Part shown: positions 45,053-54,284 of the stretch, piece by piece
How the letters are laid out: each line of letters starts with the position of its first letter
Numbering within the stretch: the stretch's first letter is position 1
Origin: Chitinophagaceae bacterium 26-R-25
GTDB lineage: Bacteria > Bacteroidota > Bacteroidia > Chitinophagales > Chitinophagaceae
Assembly (NCBI GenBank): GCA_029906195.1
Contig: JARWSJ010000002.1
Span: 1,488,001 to 1,552,000, forward strand
Direction: 5' to 3'
DNA: 64,000 nt
Made by a program: the position numbers and the translations under genes
Notes under the pieces: generated by a model
What the model was told of the DNA's origin: nothing
What the model saw: the letters and a program-made list of their open reading frames with translations, nothing else
Databases searched by the model: none

Positions 45053-45430
45053 TTGATGGAGTAACATCCTGACAGCAATTAATGTGCTTATCATAATGAA
45101 TGGTTTGCGGAAAAAATAGTTGTTGTGTAGCTGGTGAACGATGGATAAAAGGAAAAAGAGTACCTCGGATGTCATCGGAAGGTTTGGCTGGAAGTTGTAG
45201 GACCCATTCTAAAAACTACCAAATGAAAAAACAATTTGTGCTTGCTAGTGTGATCGCCTCTATAGCTTTAAGTATCGGATACAGGGAGAATTCAATTAGC
45301 ATGCTTGGTGCCCATTGTCTGTTTTTCTTTTTGTCAGCAATTTTGCTTTTAAGGCGCTATCTAACGAACGCACTATCGTACGTCGTTCTACCGCAAAAAA
45401 ATATTATTAAAACCGTTATTCTCATATTTT
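45053..45430. other. 378-nt gap with a possible orphan signal-peptide stretch
   Basis: No full gene is supported. An ATG at 45223 opens a frame that starts MKKQFVLASVIASIALSIG, which looks like a signal peptide, but it runs into the coding region of the next gene in another frame and has no domain. It may be the 5' end of a gene lost when the present GH3 gene arrived. Nothing else was seen. Confidence 0.4.
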
Positions 45431-48028
45431 ATGATCAGATTTATTATGTGTTGTGTATTGACAGGTGTTGTTGGTGCAAGCGTTGCGCAACAAACTCTCA
45501 CGCCACTTTATAAGGATTCCACGAGGACTGCTGAAGCTCGTGTAAAGGATTTATTAGGCCGAATGACACTGCAGGAGAAGATCGCTCAAATGACACATCT
45601 GCATGGCGAGCATTATGATGATCGTGGAGAAGTGAACATGCAAAAGTTACGTTCTTTTACAAAGGGCATGAGTGTTGGCTGTATAGAAGGAATAAGCTAT
45701 ACTTCCAGTGAGTATATAAATGCCATTTACAAAGTGCAGAAAAGTATGAAGCAAGACACCCGTCTTGGTATTCCTGTATTGCCTGTCATGGAAGGGCTGC
45801 ACGGCATTGTACAGGATGGCGCGATGATCTATCCGCAATCCATAGCCATTGGTGCCACTTTCAATCCCGGACTTACCCTTCAGATGGCCGGCCAGATAGG
45901 GGCGGAAATGAAAAGCATGGGCATTAAACAAGTGCTGGCTCCAGACCTTGATCTTGCACGTGAACTGAGATGGGGCAGGGTAGAAGAGACTTATGGTGAA
46001 GATCCGTTCCTGGTTTCTATAATGGGCGCCGCTTATGTACAGGGGTTGCACAAACACCGGATCATTTGCACACCGAAACATTTTATCGGTCATGGGTCAC
46101 CGTTAGGAGGATTGAACCTTGCTTCCGTGGAAGGAGGTAAGCGTCAATTACTGAATCTTTATCTGCAACCATTTGAGCGCGCCATTAAGGCTGAGCCGCT
46201 GAGCATTATGAATTGTTACAGTTCTTACGACGGAGAGCCCGTAGCAGGTTCTTCCTATTTTATGACAGAACTGTTGAGAAAGCAACTTGGATTCAAGGGG
46301 TATGTGTATTCAGACTGGGGATCGATTGCCATGCTATCCTATTTTCACAGAACCGCTGATGGGCCCGAAGATGCAGCAAGCCAGGCAGTAGAAGCAGGCA
46401 TCGATCTTGAAGCGGGTGGTAATAATTATCAAAAGCTGGAGCAACTTGTGAAAGATGGTAAAGTAGACATTCGTTATATTGATTCTGCTGTATCGCATAT
46501 TTTGTATGCAAAATTTGTGTCCGGTCTTTTTGAAGATCCTTTGCCGGATACCAACTACATAGCCACCGGGCTTCACTCGCCTGCATCCACTCAGCTGGCA
46601 CGACAAATGGCAGATGAAAGCGCTGTTTTGTTGCAAAACGACGGCATCCTGCCATTGGATGTAAATAAACAAAAAGTAGTTGCCGTTATTGGCCCAAATG
46701 CTGATCAGGTGCAGTTTGGCGATTATTCATGGAGTCGCAGCAACAACGACGGTGTTACTGCTTTAAAAGGTATTGAGGCATTGGCGGGCAATAAAGCAAC
46801 CATTCATTATGCACGTGGATGCGATCTCGTATCGCAGGACAGCTCTGGATTTAGTGAGGCCGCGAAAGCAGCTGCCAACAGTGATGTAGCCCTTGTTTTT
46901 GTGGGTACGCAAAGTGCTTCGCTGGCGAGAGATTACAAAAATGCTACCAGTGGAGAAGGCTTTGATTTGTCAGATCTTAAATTGCCTGGTGTGCAGGAAG
47001 AGCTGGTAAAAGCTGTTAAACGCAGTGGCAAACCTGTGGTGGTCGTGTTAGTAACAGGAAAGCCCTTTGCCATACCCTGGATCAAAGCAAATGCAGATGC
47101 AATCATTGCGCAGTTTTATGCTGGCCAGCAGCAAGGAAATGCAATTGCAGGCATCCTGTTTGGAAATGTAAATCCTTCCGGCAGATTGCCGGTTTCTTTT
47201 CCGCAATCAGTGGGACATCTTCCTGTGTATTATAACTACCTGCCGTCAGATAAAGGCTTTTATAAAAAAAGCGGCACACCTGAAAAACCCGGACGCGACT
47301 ATGTGTTTTCGTCGCCAGATGCCTTGTGGAGTTTCGGTTATGGTCAGTCTTATACAAAGTTTCAGTATGCAAATATGATGGTTGCTAAAGAGCAATACAG
47401 ATTGAAAGATACTATTGAAGTAACGCTTGACGTAACCAATACAGGCAAAAGAAACGGTAAAGATGTAGTGCAGCTTTATGTGCGGGATGTCGTTAGTTCA
47501 ATTGCCACTCCTATACATCAACTAAAAGCATTTGAAAAAATTGATCTGGCAAAAGATGAAACAAAAAAAGTTATACTTAAAATACCAGTTAGCGAACTGG
47601 CATTGTATAACAAAGATTATTTGAAAGTGGTAGAGCCCGGCGACTTTGAATTACAATTAGGTACTTCTTCGGATGCTATTTACTGGAAAAAAATGATAAG
47701 GGTGGCTGATGCTGACGGAAACAAAACGCAGCTTAAAGGCTTTGCAAATGCACAACGCGATCTGCCACAGCCAACCGCGAAAGGCAATAGAAAAATAGTT
47801 ATTTCGGGACTGGTGAGAGATGTGCAGGCGTCATTATTGTCTTCCGTAAAAGTGTCGGCAAAAAAATCCGGTAATTATGTTTTTACCAATGATAAAGGAG
47901 CGTATGAAATAGAAGTACAGGACAATGATGTGTTGATTTTTTCTGCCAAAGGTTATACAAAGCAGGAAGTACCTGTAAATAATAATCAGACAATTAGTAT
48001 AAAGTTGATTCCATCACAGGATGAGTAA
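45431..48028 (+). CDS. GH3 beta-glycosidase with C-terminal carboxypeptidase-regulatory-like domain
   Basis: An 865-residue secreted GH3 enzyme of the BglX-like kind. The signal is MIRFIMCCVLTGVVGASVAQ. The first domain carries RLGIPVLPVMEGLHG, CTPKHFIGHGSPLGGLN and the nucleophile Asp295 in YVYSDWGSI. The sandwich domain (about 390-610) has IGPNADQVQFGDYSWS, and a fibronectin-III-like domain lies at about 645-745. After about residue 785 there is an extra 75-residue beta-sandwich (ISGLVRDVQASLLSSVKVSAK, then VFTNDKGAYEIEVQ) of the type found at the N-terminus of SusC proteins. This tail is unusual for GH3 and may be an adhesion or docking module. Confidence 0.9.
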   Translation: MIRFIMCCVLTGVVGASVAQQTLTPLYKDSTRTAEARVKDLLGRMTLQEKIAQMTHLHGEHYDDRGEVNMQKLRSFTKGMSVGCIEGISYTSSEYINAIYKVQKSMKQDTRLGIPVLPVMEGLHGIVQDGAMIYPQSIAIGATFNPGLTLQMAGQIGAEMKSMGIKQVLAPDLDLARELRWGRVEETYGEDPFLVSIMGAAYVQGLHKHRIICTPKHFIGHGSPLGGLNLASVEGGKRQLLNLYLQPFERAIKAEPLSIMNCYSSYDGEPVAGSSYFMTELLRKQLGFKGYVYSDWGSIAMLSYFHRTADGPEDAASQAVEAGIDLEAGGNNYQKLEQLVKDGKVDIRYIDSAVSHILYAKFVSGLFEDPLPDTNYIATGLHSPASTQLARQMADESAVLLQNDGILPLDVNKQKVVAVIGPNADQVQFGDYSWSRSNNDGVTALKGIEALAGNKATIHYARGCDLVSQDSSGFSEAAKAAANSDVALVFVGTQSASLARDYKNATSGEGFDLSDLKLPGVQEELVKAVKRSGKPVVVVLVTGKPFAIPWIKANADAIIAQFYAGQQQGNAIAGILFGNVNPSGRLPVSFPQSVGHLPVYYNYLPSDKGFYKKSGTPEKPGRDYVFSSPDALWSFGYGQSYTKFQYANMMVAKEQYRLKDTIEVTLDVTNTGKRNGKDVVQLYVRDVVSSIATPIHQLKAFEKIDLAKDETKKVILKIPVSELALYNKDYLKVVEPGDFELQLGTSSDAIYWKKMIRVADADGNKTQLKGFANAQRDLPQPTAKGNRKIVISGLVRDVQASLLSSVKVSAKKSGNYVFTNDKGAYEIEVQDNDVLIFSAKGYTKQEVPVNNNQTISIKLIPSQDE

Positions 48029-48223
48029 GAGTCCGGGACTGTTTTCAGATATGCGTGGATCAATTTTAATGTAGTATCAATGAAAGTTATTGAAACTTTA
48101 AGTTGAATAAATTTCCTGGTAAAATATTGCCCTTCACAACTGCTGCCACGCACGGTCGGTAATTGTGAAGGTCTTGGATGCTTCTCGGCATCTTCATGTT
48201 AAAGCCCTTCATTTTGCCCAGCA
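48029..48223. other. Intergenic debris with a 9-bp hairpin
   Basis: CCTTCACAA at 48131-48139 pairs with TTGTGAAGG at 48163-48171 around a 23-nt loop. The sequence around it is not recognisably coding in either strand. It leads straight into the second GH38-like fragment. Confidence 0.35.
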
Positions 48224-48505
48224 TTGACCGTCCATCATGGCATGGTGAAGCAGGCAGAAATGGAGCAGGCTGCTGCCGAATACACGCAACCGTTAGTGGC
48301 CATACCGGTAAAAGAAAACAGTGTGAAGCCCGGTTTGTTTGAGTTAAGCAATACCTCGGTAGTGGGCATAACACCTGATGCAGATTTTGTCTGGAATGAA
48401 TTAAAGCCAAAGCAAATCATTGATGCCAAATCAGGTGAAACGGTAAGCGCAGATAAAGCGATCAGCATTGCCGGAATGGATGTGGTGGAGATTAGAATTG
48501 ATTAA
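48224..48505 (+). pseudogene. 3' fragment of a GH38-like alpha-mannosidase gene (copy 2)
   Basis: A 93-codon open stretch closely similar in DNA to the fragment at 42209-42565 (EQAAAEYTQPLVAIPVKEN and VSADKAISIAGMDV are shared). Relative to copy 1 it lacks 3, 6 and 54 nt, all multiples of three, so the frame has stayed open. An ATG at 48224 could start a 93-residue protein, but no ribosome-binding site or signal peptide is present. I take it as a remnant, with a small chance of being a retained mini-gene. Confidence 0.6.
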
Positions 48506-48563
48506 CAGATTGACGGTGTGCAAGGAAAGCGCCACCCAATTTGATCCGATAAATAAATAAGTC

Positions 48564-48986
48564 ATGAATAAAGGTTTGATTGAAACTTATTACGCTAAGG
48601 AGAACGGCTACCATCCTTTTTTCATTCGTGAACACTGGCAGGTGGCACAACTAAACTATTTGCCTTCCCTCGCCTTTACCGGCATCGAGCGGGTGGAGCG
48701 GCATAAGCATACTGACGAAATTTTTGTACTCACCAAAGGCAAAGCAGTATTGATCGGTGCTGTAGTGGATAATAAGCAGACGGATTTTGAATGCATCCTG
48801 ATGAAGCAGGGCGTTACATACAATATCCCCGGCAATGCCTGGCATATGATTGCCATGAGCGAAGATGCCGAAGTAATTATTGTAGAAAAAAGCAATACCC
48901 ACCTGAATGATGTTACCTATCATTATCTAACCGATATGGACAGGTTCAAACTTAAATTACAAATATTGCAATTGGTAAGTGATTAA
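48564..48986 (+). CDS. Cupin-fold protein
   Basis: A 140-residue cytosolic single-domain cupin. The metal-binding motif is visible as His47, His49 and Glu52 in RHKHTDEIF, with the second cupin motif His94 in IPGNAWHMI. Small cupins in sugar loci may be isomerases or lyase-like enzymes of uronates, or sugar-binding regulators; nothing in the sequence settles which. It is the last gene of the first locus on the + strand. Confidence 0.75.
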   Translation: MNKGLIETYYAKENGYHPFFIREHWQVAQLNYLPSLAFTGIERVERHKHTDEIFVLTKGKAVLIGAVVDNKQTDFECILMKQGVTYNIPGNAWHMIAMSEDAEVIIVEKSNTHLNDVTYHYLTDMDRFKLKLQILQLVSD

Positions 48987-49192
48987 ATCCAGCTGCAGCA
49001 ATGAATGTACAGTCCTGGAGATTGACAGATTTTTAATTGATCCTGACTACCTTTGGTAGACGGGATTTTTTGTGGTTCGAGGCGCAGGCAATATCAACAG
49101 CCGGTTTTTGTGGAAGAGTTCTTAGCAAGGACCATTCATATCTTGACGCCTGTTCTTTAATAGAATTTTCGTGTGTAATTGCTGTAAAATAA
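48987..49192. other. Convergent intergenic region
   Basis: No gene or recognisable site was seen between the cupin gene and the terminator at 49193-49218, where transcription from both sides should end. Confidence 0.5.
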
Positions 49193-49218
49193 AGCGACCG
49201 CCTCAATGGGCGGTCGCT
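49193..49218 (-). terminator. Intrinsic terminator of the minus-strand operon
   Basis: AGCGACCGCC and GGCGGTCGCT form a perfect 10-bp GC-rich stem around TCAATG. On the - strand it is followed by TTTATTTTA. It lies 126 nt past the 1633-residue protein's stop codon and would also block read-through from the cupin gene side. Confidence 0.85.
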
Positions 49219-49265
49219 GTTAATGTTTGTGTTACTTATTAATGTTGGTTTTTAATATTGATGCC

Positions 49266-49343
49266 TTAATAGGCATACAAACCCAATTGACCAACAGTAA
49301 CATAAATCGAATAGCTGGATGTGCCTTTAAACTTCGATGATAC
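49266..49343 (-). pseudogene. Truncated discoidin-repeat relic just past a stop codon
   Basis: Directly after the TAG of the modular protein, in the same reading frame, 25 codons (VSSKFKGTSSYSIYVTVGQL then GLYAY) precede a TAA. They match the end of each discoidin repeat in the gene (for example FKGTSSYSSFVIIGELRFLG). It is the 3' remnant of a further repeat after the LamG domain, now cut off. Confidence 0.8.
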
Positions 49344-52300
49344 CTAATGGCTATTGTACATATCTGAAATTTCTGATGCGTCCAATACCCTGTCAAATAA
49401 CGTGATCTCATTGGCAATTCCGTTGTACCAGCCAAATCCGCCGCCGCTGTTTGAACCGAGGCAGTACCTGGTTCCTGCCGACCACATTGTTCCGATTGAC
49501 ACAGGTGTTCCTTCTAACGCTCCATTTACATACAGGCTTAACGCTCCACCAGTAGATGCAACCAGCGTGATAAAATACCAGGTGCCAGGCTGTACGGTAG
49601 TTGTACCGCTTACACTCTTTGAAGCCCCATCAAACATATAAGCTTCAAACTTGCCGCTAGAATTAATTCGCAACTGGTGTGACCAGTATGAAGTCGGGCC
49701 GGACGCATTTGTTCTCACCCAAATATTCTGTGCTGTTGAGGCATTGGGTTTTACCCATAATGATATGGTAGTGCCTACGGGATTAGCAACGTCCGGAATA
49801 TTTACGTATCCATTTGTACCGTTAAAGGAAACTCCATAGTAGTCACCTGTCGCCCATGATGCGGCTCCGTTTAAAGTGCCTGTTTTGCCATTTCCTGATT
49901 CATCGCTGGCAACGGTACCGGTACTATCATCCAGTGGCCAGTACCCGGCTCCATTTGCGCTTGCTGTTCCAAACAAGCTTAACTCGCCCACTACCACAAA
50001 ACTTGTATAACCTGAGGCTGCTTTTAACTTAACATATCTGGCATCAATAGCACTGAAATTGGCAGAATAACTTTCGCCAGACAACTGACTTGGAATAGTG
50101 CCTGATGAGATAACAAATTCTTCTCCGCCGAAAACCCCTGTTGCACTTCCATATAGCACATAATCTTTCACGTTTCGTCCGGCTGCCCCACTTTCATTCT
50201 GAATGGTAAACGAAGACAGTGTATAGGTTTGCCCAAGATCCATCTTCACCCATTCATTGGTAACGGTACCGGATGCTGATATCCATTCGGCAACTGAACC
50301 ATCGTTAATGTTAGCAGCGCTATAGGCGCCATTGAATTGGCTGCTATAGCCGGTAACGGTTTTGTTAACTGAAACGTTATTTGTCGGCGGCTGGGTTGCA
50401 GCCAACACCCCAAGAAAGCGTAACTCTCCAATTATTACAAAGCTGGAATAACTGGATGTACCCTTGAATTTAATATACCTGGCATCTACAGACGTAAAGC
50501 TTACTGTGTCAGAAGCCAAAGCATTTAAACTTGGAAGGGTACCGGATGATATGACGTATTCTTCACCAGTAAAGGAACCTGTAGCGCTTCCATATAAAAC
50601 GTAATCTTTTACGTTGCGCCCATTAGCTCCGTATTCATTTTGAATGATAAAGGAAGACAGTGTATAGGTTTGTCCAAGGTCAATGCTTACCCACTCGTTG
50701 CGGGTACCTGAGCCACTTGCCGAGGCCCAACCGTTATAGCTGCTATTCACCACCCCGTCATTAATGTTCGCTGCTTTATAAGTGGAGGTATTGTATTGGC
50801 TACTAAAACCGATAATCGGTTTGTTGGATGGAACCAGTGTTGGCGCCGGTGGAGGCTGACTTGCAGCCAACTGGCCATACAAACTCAATTCACCGACAGT
50901 AACAAGATTAGAATAACTGGACGTGGCTTTAAACTTAATAAATCGTGTATCCATTGCTGTAAAAGACACAGTATACTTCTGATAGGTACTCAGTGAAGGA
51001 ATGGTTCCCGACGAAATAACAAACTCTTCTCCGGCAAAAGCACCTGTAAAACTACCATACAGTATGTAATCTTTCACGTTTCTGTTATTCTGATAACCTT
51101 CACCCTGAATAACAAAGGAAGATACGGTGTAAGATTGTCCCAGATCCATGCTCACCCACTGATTAGAAGTGCCTGCTCCATTGGCAGATGCCCAGCCATA
51201 ACTTGACGTGTTAACAACCCCGTCATTGATGTTTGCCGCTTTCCAAGCGTTTGCATCATACTGACTGCTATAGCCCATAATCGTTTTGTTTAAGCTAACA
51301 TTCGTTATTGTAGGCTGAGTGGCAGCTACCTCTCCAAACAAACTCAATTCGCCGACAGTAACAAGATTGGAATAACTGGATGTGGCTTTAAACATAATAT
51401 ATCGGGCATCCATTGGTGTAAAGTACACACTTTGCGTCTGATAGATACTCAGTGAAGGAATGGTTCCTGACGAAATAACAAACTCTTCTCCGGCAAAGGC
51501 ACCTGTAAAACTACCATACAGTATGTAATCCTTCACGTTTCTGTTATTCTCATAACCTTCACCCTGAATAATAAAGGAAGATAAGGTGTAAGATTGTCCC
51601 AGATCCATGCTGACCCACTGATTAGAAGTGCTTGATCCACTGGCAGATGCCCAGGCATAACTTGACGTGTTAACAACCCCGTCATTGATGTTTGCCGCTT
51701 TCCAACTGGTTGCATTATACTGACTGCTATAACCGGTTATCACTTTATGCACAGAAACATTCGGTCTCGCCATATAGCCTTCATATACATTTATACTATC
51801 CACGTTTATAGTGCCCACAGATGAGCTTTTAATAATCTGCGACAGTGTATCTGCAGCACTGCCCGATGTAGCAAAAGCCTGATTAGTTAAAACTTTTGTG
51901 GTGTCAATGTAGAGATTGTAGGTGCTTGTTACCACATCAAACTCAACTTTGAACTTATACCAGGTTCCCGCGGCATAAGACTGAATATCAACCCAGGCCG
52001 CCGCTGCGTTTTTGTAAGCAATTTGCCCATCGCTATTGAATGCGATTTGTATTAAATTGGTGGAGCCGGACTTTAATGCAATTGGCAATACTACGGCATT
52101 TGTCTGACCCGCTTTTGCCTGCACTTCAACAGTTCCCGCATATAAAGCTGTAAAGCCATGTGATGACACAAGGTCCTGACCTGATGCAGTCCCGGTTTTT
52201 GAAAGTCCCATGCTTTTGTTCGTTGGGGTTGGAACGCCCTGCACTGTTACAGTACCGTCTCCACCCGCATTATTGATCGTCCAGTCTTGTGGCGTCTCGT

Positions 52301-54245
52301 TAACCCTCCTCCAATCAAAAATCTCAAAAAGCCTGCTTGTAGATGGAGTCGTGGAAGGTTTAATATCAAGGTAAGGTTTTTGCAATCCGGCACTGTCTAT
52401 AATTAATTGTGCTGCCGGAGGCCAGGCACCATTTGAAACAACTACTGTACCGGTAACAGGAGTACCTTTATTTATGTAGGCACCTGTGGTAGTGTACGTG
52501 TTAGCAACCGAATCATGTGACGGTCCATTGGTCATAAAAAACCTGGGCGCATTATTAACAACGTTATCTAACACATTCCACCAATTGCTGCCATTGTCCA
52601 GATACAAAGCACCGGTTTGTTTATATTGATTCTGTACATAGTTGTTGGAAATTAGGCCCATATTCAATGAATCACCGCCAGTCTCCCCAATAACATAAAT
52701 TTCTCCTCCGTCCTCACATACCGTTGTTGCTTCATGAACATAGTTGTATAGGATATGTGTATTTTTATGGGCGTATCCGGAATAATAGCCGATGTGCATG
52801 CCTGAATAGGGAACGTTGCCAATCTCATTATGCACGACATCCATATCCTGCGGGAAGGTGGCGCCAATGGCGGCTGAAGAGTAATACTCCGTTCCGATTT
52901 TATTAAAGTAATTATTAATCACATCATTATTTCGCAGCAAGGCACGACTGTCTGTACTACCACCATAGTTTTCCGAGCCCGATACACCCGCACCATTGTA
53001 ATCCCCAACTTGTAGTCCCTTGCCCGAAAGGTCGGCAAATCTGGAACCAATAACAAGGTTATCCTGGCAGCCTGCATACATGTTTAGCCCGGTATTACCA
53101 AGATGCTCGAAAACATCATGATCGAACTGAATCGCGTTTGCATATTTCAGGTTAAAGGCTGCGCTTAACAAATATGACATAATATCGTTCTGTGAATCTA
53201 CGTGTCCACTATCGCTATTGGCTTTTGTATCCGTTGTATAATTAAATGTAATGCCTATGAACTGCAAATTGTGTGCTTTATGATCCAGATCGCTACCCTG
53301 TACACGTACCAATTCGTCCAATAGAGGTGCGATTACGGTTGCTGTCGATAAATCTTCTCCGCTTTTTGGCTTATAGTAAATGGTGTCCGTTGCTCTGTTC
53401 AAATACCATTCGCCTTCGGCGTCCAGCAACTCGTAAGCGTTCTCTATCCAAGCCGGGTACTTACTGCTATTTGCGCCTACCGATGAATAACCTTTATTAG
53501 TTGCCGATCCCCAGGCTGGCTGCTTCATCTTAATCGTGGTTGTCGTTCCATCATAGGTAATGCTATCGACACCGACTCTGGGTGCTGTCCATTGAGAAAT
53601 GAATACAAACTCAATATCGCGTTTATTATTCCATTGATCCATTGGTTTGGCATTGTTTGCAAACACGCTTGCGCTGCTGGTATAGCCGATAGCTTGAACA
53701 AAGCCCATTGGCGAGGGGCTACCCGTGCTTCTTGCTCTTATGGCACGCACACCGTTAACAAATAACTGTCTTGTTTCAATATTACCGGCATAGGCACTGT
53801 AAATATTCAGACAGCTGTCACATAAAGACCAGTTTGTGATCTGCTTTCCGCCACTGATGATGGCTTTCTCACCATAATAGGCGGCGTAAATGATATTGTA
53901 TCCATTGGTACCCCCATCGCTGTCTGTAAGCGTTAATGTTGAATCGAGCTGGTAGGTGCCACCTCTTAAATAGATATAGATGTCGCCCGTCATATTGCTG
54001 TTAATGGTGCGCACCACATCACGTGCTTTGTAGATTGTTTTAAAGGCCGAACCAATGGAAGTGCCGCTGTTAGTGGTGTCGTTCCCATTTATTGGGTCAA
54101 CATAGTAGGTGGCTTGTGTGCCCGCAATCGCATAGGCATGAGGTATGACAACGGATAATGTTATCATCAAACTCAGCCGCAGTAAAAAAGTGAACCAGTT
54201 AGAATGGCCTGGTTCTGCCGAATATCGTTTGATTGGTAGGTGCAT
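49344..54245 (-). CDS. Secreted modular protein: GH141-like beta-helix, concanavalin-like module, four F5/8 type C repeats, LamG
   Basis: A 1633-residue secreted protein with a signal ending near VVIPHAYAIAG. Residues about 45-630 form a parallel beta-helix domain with TYYVDPINGNDTTNSGTS, IYIYLRGGTYQLDSTL and YYGEKAIISGGKQITNW, typical of GH141-like enzymes. A concanavalin-like module lies at about 650-820. Four discoidin (F5/8 C, CBM32-like) repeats begin near 830, 980, 1140 and 1293; each has AANINDG, W(V)-x-DLGQ, RNVKDY and GEEFVISSGT. A LamG domain (about 1435-1633) ends the protein. No T9SS tail is present. It follows the T9SS-tagged gene by 39 nt in an operon. The repeats suggest strong carbohydrate binding on a cell or plant surface. 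Confidence 0.88.
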   Translation of the reverse strand: MHLPIKRYSAEPGHSNWFTFLLRLSLMITLSVVIPHAYAIAGTQATYYVDPINGNDTTNSGTSIGSAFKTIYKARDVVRTINSNMTGDIYIYLRGGTYQLDSTLTLTDSDGGTNGYNIIYAAYYGEKAIISGGKQITNWSLCDSCLNIYSAYAGNIETRQLFVNGVRAIRARSTGSPSPMGFVQAIGYTSSASVFANNAKPMDQWNNKRDIEFVFISQWTAPRVGVDSITYDGTTTTIKMKQPAWGSATNKGYSSVGANSSKYPAWIENAYELLDAEGEWYLNRATDTIYYKPKSGEDLSTATVIAPLLDELVRVQGSDLDHKAHNLQFIGITFNYTTDTKANSDSGHVDSQNDIMSYLLSAAFNLKYANAIQFDHDVFEHLGNTGLNMYAGCQDNLVIGSRFADLSGKGLQVGDYNGAGVSGSENYGGSTDSRALLRNNDVINNYFNKIGTEYYSSAAIGATFPQDMDVVHNEIGNVPYSGMHIGYYSGYAHKNTHILYNYVHEATTVCEDGGEIYVIGETGGDSLNMGLISNNYVQNQYKQTGALYLDNGSNWWNVLDNVVNNAPRFFMTNGPSHDSVANTYTTTGAYINKGTPVTGTVVVSNGAWPPAAQLIIDSAGLQKPYLDIKPSTTPSTSRLFEIFDWRRVNETPQDWTINNAGGDGTVTVQGVPTPTNKSMGLSKTGTASGQDLVSSHGFTALYAGTVEVQAKAGQTNAVVLPIALKSGSTNLIQIAFNSDGQIAYKNAAAAWVDIQSYAAGTWYKFKVEFDVVTSTYNLYIDTTKVLTNQAFATSGSAADTLSQIIKSSSVGTINVDSINVYEGYMARPNVSVHKVITGYSSQYNATSWKAANINDGVVNTSSYAWASASGSSTSNQWVSMDLGQSYTLSSFIIQGEGYENNRNVKDYILYGSFTGAFAGEEFVISSGTIPSLSIYQTQSVYFTPMDARYIMFKATSSYSNLVTVGELSLFGEVAATQPTITNVSLNKTIMGYSSQYDANAWKAANINDGVVNTSSYGWASANGAGTSNQWVSMDLGQSYTVSSFVIQGEGYQNNRNVKDYILYGSFTGAFAGEEFVISSGTIPSLSTYQKYTVSFTAMDTRFIKFKATSSYSNLVTVGELSLYGQLAASQPPPAPTLVPSNKPIIGFSSQYNTSTYKAANINDGVVNSSYNGWASASGSGTRNEWVSIDLGQTYTLSSFIIQNEYGANGRNVKDYVLYGSATGSFTGEEYVISSGTLPSLNALASDTVSFTSVDARYIKFKGTSSYSSFVIIGELRFLGVLAATQPPTNNVSVNKTVTGYSSQFNGAYSAANINDGSVAEWISASGTVTNEWVKMDLGQTYTLSSFTIQNESGAAGRNVKDYVLYGSATGVFGGEEFVISSGTIPSQLSGESYSANFSAIDARYVKLKAASGYTSFVVVGELSLFGTASANGAGYWPLDDSTGTVASDESGNGKTGTLNGAASWATGDYYGVSFNGTNGYVNIPDVANPVGTTISLWVKPNASTAQNIWVRTNASGPTSYWSHQLRINSSGKFEAYMFDGASKSVSGTTTVQPGTWYFITLVASTGGALSLYVNGALEGTPVSIGTMWSAGTRYCLGSNSGGGFGWYNGIANEITLFDRVLDASEISDMYNSH

Positions 54246-54284
54246 CGTTAGAATGTTTTGAAGTAAAACAGTGTAGTTAATTAT

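Noticed and set aside
45100-45513. 137-codon frame before the second GH3 gene
   Set aside because: Its 3' part overlaps the GH3 signal peptide in another frame and its product has no domain; only the short signal-like stretch is worth a note.
50400-51760. Tandem similar blocks that could suggest a CRISPR array or satellite
   Set aside because: They are the coding repeats of the discoidin domains on the minus strand, about 460 nt per unit, with continuous reading frame.
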